NCBI GenBank assembly: GCA_021784205.1
Contig: JAJXTB010000114.1
Span: forward strand, 1,859 to 7,786
Direction: 5' to 3'
DNA: 5,928 bases
DNA from: Actinomycetes bacterium
Lineage (GTDB): Bacteria; Actinomycetota; Acidimicrobiia; Acidimicrobiales; RAAP-2
Shown: positions 1 to 4,997 of the stretch, in pieces
How positions within the stretch are numbered: position 1 is the first letter of the stretch
Layout of the letters: every line of letters starts with the position of its first letter
The notes under the pieces: model-generated
The model's database searches: none
What the model was told of the DNA's origin: nothing
Seen by the model: the letters and a program-made list of their open reading frames with translations, nothing else
Program-made: the position numbers and the translations under genes

Positions 1-350
1 GTCATCGTGTTGCCGTTCCCGTTGACGTGCGGGTCAATGTGCTTGGCGAGTAGGAACGGGGCTGACCCGAACGAACCGTAGGTGTAGGTATTGCCGGTCG
101 CGTCAACGGCGACGCAGTACGTCGGGGCCGCACACGACACCCCGACAATCGTCGTGCCCTCTGAGGTCGTCGGCACGACCGAGTAGGGGCCACCCCATCC
201 CGTTGGCGCACCCGCGACCGGCGATGCCCCGACCACCAGGGCCGCGAGCACGATCATCGAACTCCACAGCACCGCCCCACGACGCGCGCGACTCACGCGT
301 CGATCGAGCGTCGCGCTCACCACTCGGTTACCACCCAGGTCACTGTGCAT
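1..350 (-). CDS. Exported V-S-C repeat protein, N-terminal part (truncated by window edge)
   Basis: This reading frame opens with ATG at 350-348 and stays open to the left edge, giving 116 residues of a longer protein. Residues 1-25 are polar and arginine-rich (RR at 17-18 and 23-24). Residues 26-42 form a hydrophobic core (AVLWSSMIVLAALVVGA), followed by a signal-peptidase-I-like A-x-A site at VAGA/PT near residue 48. The mature part begins with a W-G-G segment and then TIVGVSCAAPTYCVAVDATG, with a C73-x5-C79 pair and an A-V-D-x-T-G turn. This matches the repeat in the partial gene at the right edge of the window. The family is not one I can name; an exported repeat or propeller-like fold stabilised by disulfides is inference. 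Initiation at downstream GTG codons (residues 10, 11 or 19) is possible, but the GAAAGGGG upstream favours the ATG. The length and remaining repeats lie outside the window. Confidence 0.8.
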   Translation of the reverse strand, partial: MHSDLGGNRVVSATLDRRVSRARRGAVLWSSMIVLAALVVGASPVAGAPTGWGGPYSVVPTTSEGTTIVGVSCAAPTYCVAVDATGNTYTYGSFGSAPFLLAKHIDPHVNGNGNTM

Positions 351-712
351 GATCGGTGTCGCCCCTTTCAGGTCCGCGCCCGGTCGTTGTCGAACTGCTC
401 ACGCGGGCACCACGCGGGCGCCCTACGCATCACCATCTCCGACGACGACCAGCGGCGGCGTGGTCATCGTACGGAGCGTGCGACACCCTCGCATCGGGGA
501 AATCCCCCATCACTAGGCCGTGGCACCAGCGGCCAGCGACGACCGACGGCACCGCGGTTCACCGTGGCGAGCTGCGGTGGGCCGCGATCATCCACTCGAC
601 GACGTGATCGGGCACCGTGTACCCCACGAGGACCCGCGAGTCCACCGCCGCGACCGAAACCACGTGTCCATCGGCCCACGGTCGCGTCGCGCATTCACCG
701 CGCGCGGTTCGC
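351..712. other. Intergenic stretch, mostly without a convincing gene
   Basis: These 362 bases separate the start of the left exported-protein gene from the stop of the membrane-protein gene, both on the minus strand. The open frames on the plus strand and the minus-strand frame at 464-694 are rich in Arg, Pro and Gly and lack normal protein composition, so they are not called. A short dyad, GGGGA-AA-TCCCC, lies at 496-507. It has no T-run beside it, so it is not a convincing terminator. The upstream region of the left gene must carry its promoter, but I could not pick out a good -35/-10 pair. The only coding-like part is at 559-744 (separate entry). Confidence 0.5.
362..369 (-). promoter_or_regulatory. 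Ribosome binding site of the left-edge exported protein
   Basis: On the minus strand this reads GAAAGGGG, a purine-rich Shine-Dalgarno-like stretch 11 bases before the ATG at 350. The spacing is slightly long, but no other start in this frame has a better one. It supports the long signal-peptide form of the gene. Confidence 0.45.
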
Positions 713-744
713 CTACGACGAGTGTCCCCACGGGGTTGATTCAC
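559..744 (-). CDS. Possible small ORF or gene remnant, unknown function
   Basis: This 61-codon frame starts at GTG 744-742 and overlaps the last 32 bases of the membrane-protein gene. The first 30 residues are arginine-rich with mixed third-base use and look non-coding. From about residue 30 on, the composition becomes ordinary (VAAVDSRVLVGYTVPDHVVE), and 29 of 31 codons end in G or C, as expected for a real gene in this genome. No Shine-Dalgarno sequence precedes the GTG, and the frame opens only 18 bases upstream of it. I read it as either the C-terminal relic of a decayed gene or a spurious frame; a functional small protein is less likely. No family is recognised. Confidence 0.22.
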   Translation of the reverse strand: MNQPRGDTRRRRTARGECATRPWADGHVVSVAAVDSRVLVGYTVPDHVVEWMIAAHRSSPR

Positions 745-1162
745 CCGAACGGCGGAAAAACTTCACCGAGACGATCGACTGCACGATCCCCACGACGAGC
801 GCCACGTAGATTCCGATGCGTGGACCGTAACTGAAGCCACCAACGCCACCACTCGGCATCGTCAACCAACGAAGCACGACGATGACGGTTCCCAGTACCG
901 AAAGTCCCGCCACGGTGGCGGCAGGTCCCAAATTACCCACTTTGATGCTTTGGCCACTCGAGGTCATGATCACGTAGACGCCGGCCGCGATAATCGCCAA
1001 TGCGCCGAGCCAACCCCAGCCCGAACCTATACCGCTCACCGAGGCACTAAATGGTCCCGCCGACGCGCCGTACCACGGAAGAAACATTGATATGAACGCG
1101 AGCACCCCCGTTACCGCGACGATCCGATCAACCCCCTGGATTTTCTTTAATTCGATTGCCAT
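713..1162 (-). CDS. Small four-helix membrane protein with FLPWY motif
   Basis: The protein has 149 residues and an inner-membrane character. A short charged N-terminus (MAIELKKIQG) is followed by four predicted transmembrane segments near residues 14-31, 50-66, 80-100 and 115-133. The first ends in the motif F-L-P-W-Y. A glycine/serine-rich loop (32-48) follows helix 1, and a basic K-F-F-R-R cluster follows helix 4. FLPWY after the first helix is common in small uncharacterised actinobacterial membrane proteins; I know of no assigned function. The start is set at ATG 1162 because GAGGGG lies just upstream. A GTG at 1186 would add eight residues (VISKRGGR) encoded by the Shine-Dalgarno region itself. 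Third positions are G/C in about two thirds of codons, clearly below the regulator's mid-gene codons. It may be co-transcribed with the small frame 33 bases upstream. Confidence 0.82.
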   Translation of the reverse strand: MAIELKKIQGVDRIVAVTGVLAFISMFLPWYGASAGPFSASVSGIGSGWGWLGALAIIAAGVYVIMTSSGQSIKVGNLGPAATVAGLSVLGTVIVVLRWLTMPSGGVGGFSYGPRIGIYVALVVGIVQSIVSVKFFRRSGESTPWGHSS

Positions 1163-1165
1163 ACG

Positions 1166-1177
1166 CCCCCCTCTTTT
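1166..1177 (-). promoter_or_regulatory. Ribosome binding site that decides the membrane-protein start
   Basis: The minus strand reads AAAAGAGGGGGG just ahead of ATG 1162; its GAGG core (1173-1170) ends seven bases before the ATG. This favours ATG 1162 over the in-frame GTG at 1186, which has no comparable site. Confidence 0.6.
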
Positions 1178-1195
1178 AGAAATCACACGGTTCAG

Positions 1196-1417
1196 TTACG
1201 CACCGTACTGACGTAGTTGTAGCAGATATTTTTCCGGCGTGCTCGATCCGTGGATCGCCACTTCACAACGCGTCGCCAAACTCCACTGACCCTCGATACG
1301 GGCGTCGAATACGGCAACTGTGGCGCCGCTCCGGTGGCGAAGTCGTACCCACGTCGCGTTCAGACGCCGTGCGACTGGCCACCACGGCGTCCGAACGATC
1401 GGGGTGACTGATGTCAT
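1196..1417 (-). CDS. Possible 73-residue hypothetical protein
   Basis: The frame runs from ATG 1417-1415 to TAA 1198-1196 and encodes 73 residues. Composition is reasonably protein-like, with tryptophans at 12, 13, 23 and 45 and a plausible beta-rich middle (GATVAVFDARIEGQWSL) followed by TRCEVAIHG. About 63 percent of codons end in G/C, close to the value of the membrane-protein gene immediately downstream, which begins 33 bases after this stop on the same strand; the two could form an operon. Against it: no good Shine-Dalgarno precedes the ATG, and the frame is open further upstream (to about 1558) with an Arg-rich composition that looks non-coding. No domain or family is recognised. It could be a real small protein, the 3' part of a decayed gene, or chance. 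Confidence 0.33.
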   Translation of the reverse strand: MTSVTPIVRTPWWPVARRLNATWVRLRHRSGATVAVFDARIEGQWSLATRCEVAIHGSSTPEKYLLQLRQYGA

Positions 1418-1519
1418 CACGACGCGACCGCGACGCTGACGCCGGTTGGTTCGCCACCGTCGCGTGATCGGAGCTGGTGTTGCGTGGCCGACGCTCGGCA
1501 CGTGAACGGTTTCACACCT

Positions 1520-1549
1520 CTCACACGCGGGGCTCAGGCTCGGTATAGT
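1520..1549 (+). promoter_or_regulatory. Putative promoter of the LuxR/LAL regulator gene
   Basis: TATAGT at 1544-1549 matches the -10 consensus at five of six positions. CTCACA at 1520-1525 matches the -35 consensus TTGACA at four of six, with an 18-base spacer. Transcription would start near 1556, leaving a leader of roughly 60 bases before GTG 1615. A better -35-like hexamer, TTCACA (1511-1516), is 27 bases away and too distant to pair with this -10. The call rests on hexamer matching only. Confidence 0.42.
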
Positions 1550-1556
1550 CACCAAC

Positions 1557-1566
1557 AACGATCGTT
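1557..1566. promoter_or_regulatory. Palindrome at the predicted transcription start (possible operator)
   Basis: AACGATCGTT is a perfect 10-base palindrome. It extends to a 16-base imperfect dyad (1554-1569) with a single mismatched pair. It sits directly downstream of the TATAGT box, overlapping the expected transcription start, where a bound repressor would block initiation. Its operator role is inferred from position and symmetry. Confidence 0.35.
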
Positions 1567-1580
1567 ATTTCCTGGCGGTG

Positions 1581-1592
1581 CCGCGATCGCGG
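1581..1592. promoter_or_regulatory. Second palindrome in the regulator leader
   Basis: CCGCGATCGCGG is a perfect 12-base palindrome sharing the CGATCG core with the upstream one; their centres are 25 bases apart. It lies four bases before the GTG at 1597, so in RNA or as a bound site it would interfere with initiation there. That is one reason for preferring GTG 1615 as the regulator start. It could be a second operator half of a pair, or chance in GC-rich DNA. Confidence 0.3.
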
Positions 1593-1614
1593 GTCAGTGG
1601 TGTGGGGGGCTGGC

Positions 1615-4377
1615 GTGGGACGAGATTCTGCCTATCCGCTGTTGGAGCGTGAAGTCGCCGAGTCCGCGATGGACGAATTGCTCGCCCAGTTGAGGTCCGG
1701 TCACGGGGACTACGCGTTCGTGACGGCACCGGCGGGTCTCGGCAAAACGGCCCTGCTCGACCACGTCGTTCGTCGATCGCGCGGCGAAGGTATTCGTGTC
1801 GGTCACGCGGTCGCGGACCCGATGGCGTGGGCTATCCCGTTCGGCCTGTTCGACCAGGTGATAACCATGATCGGGGGGCCCCAAGCAGTAGCCGACGTCG
1901 GAAACGTCGACCGCGCCGAGGCGCGCGCGTCGCGGCCCTACCGCACGTTGCGCTGGCTCGAGGACGCGAGCCGCGACGGCCCCCTGCTCGTCGTGTTCGA
2001 CGACCTGCACTGGTCGGACGACGACACGTTGCACACGCTCGCCTACGTCTGTCGCCGCATCGCCAACGTGCCGGTGGCGATTCTCGGCGCACTGCGGCCC
2101 GAGCCCGACCGCGCGCACCGAGTGATTGACGACCTCGCTGGTTTCCCCGAGACCCGCGCGATTCGTTTGACGCCGCTCAGTCAGTTGGCGTGCGAGACGC
2201 TCGGCCGCGCGATACTCGGGCGTGAACTGACCGCGTCTGAAGCCGACGCCGTCTGGCGACGCACCGCGGGGACGCCACTACTCGTCACCTGCGCGGCCCA
2301 CGCACTGCGCGCAGGTTCGTCGTTCGACTTCGTCGAGATCGACGACGACGCCACGCCGTACTTCAACCTCACCCGATTCGCCGGCGTGTCGGACACGGCC
2401 CTGTCGTACGCCACGGTGGCGTCGATCTTCGGCGTGCGATTCCGGCCGACCCTGGTGGCTCGACTGGCCAACGTCGGGTCGGCGAACGCGACGAGCGCGC
2501 ACGACCACCTCGTGCGCGCGGGACTCATCGAGGATCTGCCCGGGGGCTGGTCGCGATTCGTCCACCCCTTGTTCGCCGAGAGTCTTCTTCGATCGCTCAC
2601 GCTGTCGACGGTCGAGAGGCTGCACGCGCGCGCCTTCGCACTCCTCGTCCACGCACGACGGCCCGACGCCGAAGCGGCCGAGCACGCGTACGCGGGCGCC
2701 CTGGTCGGCGACCCGCTCGCCATTGAGGTCACGACGCGGGCCGGTCACTGCGCGGCGGCCCAGGGTGCCTTCGAGGCCGCGGCGACGCACCTGGGTCACG
2801 CGGTGGAACTCGCGGGTGAGCGTGCGTCGCTCGACCTGCGTCTCGCCCTGGCCGGCATCCTCGTGGCGCTCGCGCGCACCGACGAGGCGCGAGCCCTCTG
2901 CGAGGAGATGCTCGCCGAGCGGCCCCTCACCCCCTCGGTGCACGCGACCATCCTCTGCCTACTCGCCCAGGCGGCCTTCGTCGCCAACGAGCCCGCCGAG
3001 GCGGAGCGACTCTTCGAGCGAGCCGCGGCCATCGAGGACCCCGAGGCCCAGGGCCGGGTCGGCCTCTACGGTGCCTTGACCTGTCTCGCGACGTCCACGA
3101 TGCGCTGGATCGACGAGTCAACCCGACGCGCGATGCAGCGCCTGCCCCGACACGGGGACGAGTATCCGACCTGCGAGCTCGTCCACGCCTACGCCCGGGT
3201 CATGGATTCTGACGCCTCCGAGGTCGCCACCATCGACTCGGCCACGAAGTCGTGGCTCGGACGCGACTTCGTGGTCGAGCCCGCGTCACGCTGGGCGATC
3301 GCCTTCCTCTTGCACGGTGCGTCCAAACTGCTCGAGCGCTACGACGACGCGGAGCGGATATTCACCGGTGAGTACGCGCGAGCCCTGCGCACCGGCTCAC
3401 CACTCTCCCTGGCGACGATGGCGATATCCCACGCCGACAGCCTGCACCGCCTGGGCCGGTCGCGCGAAGCCCTCGAACTCGTGCAGCGCGCCACCTCGAT
3501 GAGCCACTACGAGATGGCACCGTGGCAGAACATCGCCCTGGCCGCACTGGGCTACGAATTGGACCTGCACGACGTCGCCGACGACCAGTTCGACATCCTT
3601 CGGACCTATGTCCTCGCGGCGAATCATCGAGGCTACAGCGCGACCGCCACCCTGTGGAGCGAGTACCTCACGGTGCGGCGTCTCCTCGACGGTGGTCACC
3701 CCCGCGACGCTTCGACGGTGGCGAGTGACATCGGTGCCCTCGCCGCCGCTTCGGGGATCACCCACCCGTTGTTCGTGCCGTGGGCACCCGTCGCGATCCA
3801 CGCCCATATTCGTGCGGGCAACTACGACGCCGCCGAGACCGTCATCGCCAACCTGGAGACGGTGGCCGAGGGCTTCTCGTTGCGCTGGCCCCGGGCAGTC
3901 GCCACCACCGGTCGGGCCCAACTGGCCGGCGCGGGCGGAGATCACGAACGCGCGGTACAGCTCTTCGAGATCGCGATCGCCCAACACGCCTCGACCTCCA
4001 TGGCGATCCATCACGCCGAGGCCCTCGTCACCTACGGTGCGTACCTGCGCCGGATCCGGCGGATATCGCCCGCGCGCATGGTGCTGCACGAGGCGGTGGC
4101 ACTGGCCGAGTCATCGCACTCGCCTCGGGTGGCGCGGGTCGCGATGGGTGAACTCGCCGCGGCCGGGGGTCGACGGGCGCGCCCGCGACCCTCCCCCCTC
4201 GAGCTCACCCCCCGGGAGGTCGAGATCGCGCGACTGGCCGGTCAGGGACTCAGTAACGCCGAGATCGCCGCGGTCTTGTTCCTCTCGGTCAAGACCATCG
4301 AGCACCACCTCGGGCACGTGTTCCAAAAACTCGGGGTCGACTCGCGTCGCGCGCTCATCGGACGCCCGCTCGAGTAG
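1615..4377 (+). CDS. LuxR-family transcriptional regulator, large ATP-binding (LAL/MalT-type)
   Basis: This 920-residue cytoplasmic regulator has the LAL three-part layout and typical length. Residues 9-13 (LLERE) open an AAA_16-type ATPase, with Walker A APAGLGKT at 38-45, Walker B LLVVFDDLHWSD ending at 135 (Asp129-Asp130) and a sensor-like LGALRP at 157-162. Residues from about 330 to 850 are alanine-rich paired helices of TPR-like character, as in the sensor region of MalT. A LuxR helix-turn-helix occupies 862-914: LTPRE at 864-868, S-N-A-E-I-A, then L-S-V-K-T-I-E-H-H-L as the recognition helix, and KLGV. In this family, ligand and ATP binding trigger oligomerisation and activation of target promoters; the ligand here is unknown. 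GTG 1615 is chosen because a G-run at 1604-1609 precedes it by five bases. GTG 1597 or 1600 would add six or five residues. The gene is divergent from the membrane protein and convergent with the exported pair. Confidence 0.93.
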   Translation: MGRDSAYPLLEREVAESAMDELLAQLRSGHGDYAFVTAPAGLGKTALLDHVVRRSRGEGIRVGHAVADPMAWAIPFGLFDQVITMIGGPQAVADVGNVDRAEARASRPYRTLRWLEDASRDGPLLVVFDDLHWSDDDTLHTLAYVCRRIANVPVAILGALRPEPDRAHRVIDDLAGFPETRAIRLTPLSQLACETLGRAILGRELTASEADAVWRRTAGTPLLVTCAAHALRAGSSFDFVEIDDDATPYFNLTRFAGVSDTALSYATVASIFGVRFRPTLVARLANVGSANATSAHDHLVRAGLIEDLPGGWSRFVHPLFAESLLRSLTLSTVERLHARAFALLVHARRPDAEAAEHAYAGALVGDPLAIEVTTRAGHCAAAQGAFEAAATHLGHAVELAGERASLDLRLALAGILVALARTDEARALCEEMLAERPLTPSVHATILCLLAQAAFVANEPAEAERLFERAAAIEDPEAQGRVGLYGALTCLATSTMRWIDESTRRAMQRLPRHGDEYPTCELVHAYARVMDSDASEVATIDSATKSWLGRDFVVEPASRWAIAFLLHGASKLLERYDDAERIFTGEYARALRTGSPLSLATMAISHADSLHRLGRSREALELVQRATSMSHYEMAPWQNIALAALGYELDLHDVADDQFDILRTYVLAANHRGYSATATLWSEYLTVRRLLDGGHPRDASTVASDIGALAAASGITHPLFVPWAPVAIHAHIRAGNYDAAETVIANLETVAEGFSLRWPRAVATTGRAQLAGAGGDHERAVQLFEIAIAQHASTSMAIHHAEALVTYGAYLRRIRRISPARMVLHEAVALAESSHSPRVARVAMGELAAAGGRRARPRPSPLELTPREVEIARLAGQGLSNAEIAAVLFLSVKTIEHHLGHVFQKLGVDSRRALIGRPLE

Positions 4378-4387
4378 TTGTGATTCC

Positions 4388-4402
4388 CGGGGCCGAGCCC
4401 CG
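4388..4402 (+). terminator. GC hairpin after the regulator gene (weak terminator candidate)
   Basis: CGGGGC-CGA-GCCCCG forms a perfect six-base-pair stem with a three-base loop, 10 bases past the regulator's TAG. It lies in the 80-base gap between convergent genes, where termination is expected from both sides. There is no T-run, so it is not a canonical intrinsic terminator. A weaker four-base-pair stem (4446-4457, GTGA loop on the minus strand) abuts the stop of the opposing gene. Confidence 0.33.
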
Positions 4403-4457
4403 CGGCGTCGGCGCGTGTCGCTCGGCGTGGCGACTCGAACACCACCCCGTCACCGGG

Positions 4458-4997
4458 TCACGCGCAGGGCGTCGTGTCGGTGGTGGTGAGATCGGCGACG
4501 GACCGCAGCGTCGCGTCGCCGGGCGACGCGTTCGTCGCGACGATCCCGGTCGTGGTCAGGGTGTAGCGGCCAGGCAGCCACCGACCGTTCGCGCAGGCGA
4601 GTCCGTGAGCGGCCGCGGACACGGTCACACCGAGGTTCGGGCCCGCCTCCGCACAGTTCACCACCTCGCCGATCCGCGTGAACCGCAACGTCTTCGTGCT
4701 CGATCCGGGCCCGGACGGGGCGTACGAGAGGGTCGCGTCGACGACGACCCGACGCGCCGCGCGACAGCCGACCGTGGGATCCGACCACCCCGCGAGAAAT
4801 GACGCCGCGTCGCCCTTGAGGATCACCGCCGAATCGAGGGTGAGGTGTCCGAGTCCCGCGCTCGCGTACGCGCTCGTCGGCGTGCTCGTGCCGCCGCCCA
4901 GGGGCTGTAGTTTCAAGACGCCATTCTGTGGTCCGAGGACGACCACGGCGCCAACACCGATTGCGCCGAGGGCCATGCGTCGTCGATGTGTACTCAC
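4458..4997 (-). CDS. Small exported or membrane-anchored four-cysteine protein
   Basis: The protein has 179 residues. A basic start (MSTHRRRM) is followed by a short hydrophobic stretch (ALGAIGVGAVVVLG, residues 9-22) acting as a signal peptide or anchor. No lipobox cysteine is present. A Gly/Ser/Thr/Pro linker (34-48) leads into a beta-rich domain with four cysteines, C78, C115, C135 and C178, likely two disulfides outside the cell. The segment GRWLPGRYTLTTTG (138-151) is typical of extracellular beta-sandwich strands, but I recognise no named family. The start is GTG 4997, with a perfect AAGGAGG at 5008-5002 four bases before it. That GTG overlaps the TGA of the upstream repeat-protein gene by four bases (GTGA), so the two are translationally coupled and probably act together at the cell surface. 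The gene is convergent with the LuxR regulator. Confidence 0.85.
   Translation of the reverse strand: MSTHRRRMALGAIGVGAVVVLGPQNGVLKLQPLGGGTSTPTSAYASAGLGHLTLDSAVILKGDAASFLAGWSDPTVGCRAARRVVVDATLSYAPSGPGSSTKTLRFTRIGEVVNCAEAGPNLGVTVSAAAHGLACANGRWLPGRYTLTTTGIVATNASPGDATLRSVADLTTTDTTPCA

Noticed and set aside
276..302. Possible twin-arginine export signal in the left-edge protein
   Set aside because: RR pairs are present (DRRVSRARRG), but the following residues do not match the R-R-x-F-L-K pattern. An ordinary Sec signal explains the segment.
464..694. Minus-strand 76-residue frame in the intergenic region
   Set aside because: It is very rich in Arg and Gly with no hydrophobic core pattern, and it competes with the better-looking frame at 559-744.
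345..809. Plus-strand 154-residue frame over the left intergenic region and the end of the membrane-protein gene
   Set aside because: Composition is dominated by Arg, Pro, Ser and His, it overlaps the well-supported membrane-protein gene antisense, and it lacks a ribosome site.
1499..1504. CACGTG palindrome upstream of the regulator promoter
   Set aside because: It is only six bases, does not extend symmetrically, and is expected by chance in DNA of this composition.
3397..4089. Minus-strand 230-residue frame antisense to the regulator
   Set aside because: It is a mirror of the codon bias of the plus-strand gene, has no recognisable motif, and lies entirely inside the TPR-like region of the regulator.
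4446..4457. Short CCCG/CGGG stem with GTGA loop at the end of the four-cysteine protein gene
   Set aside because: It has only four base pairs and no T-run, so it is too weak to call as a terminator by itself.
3608..4489. Long plus-strand frame of 293 residues overlapping the regulator
   Set aside because: It is the offset frame of the LAL gene. Its product is nearly all Arg, Pro and Ser, as expected for a shadow in GC-rich DNA, and the regulator frame carries intact domain motifs through this region.
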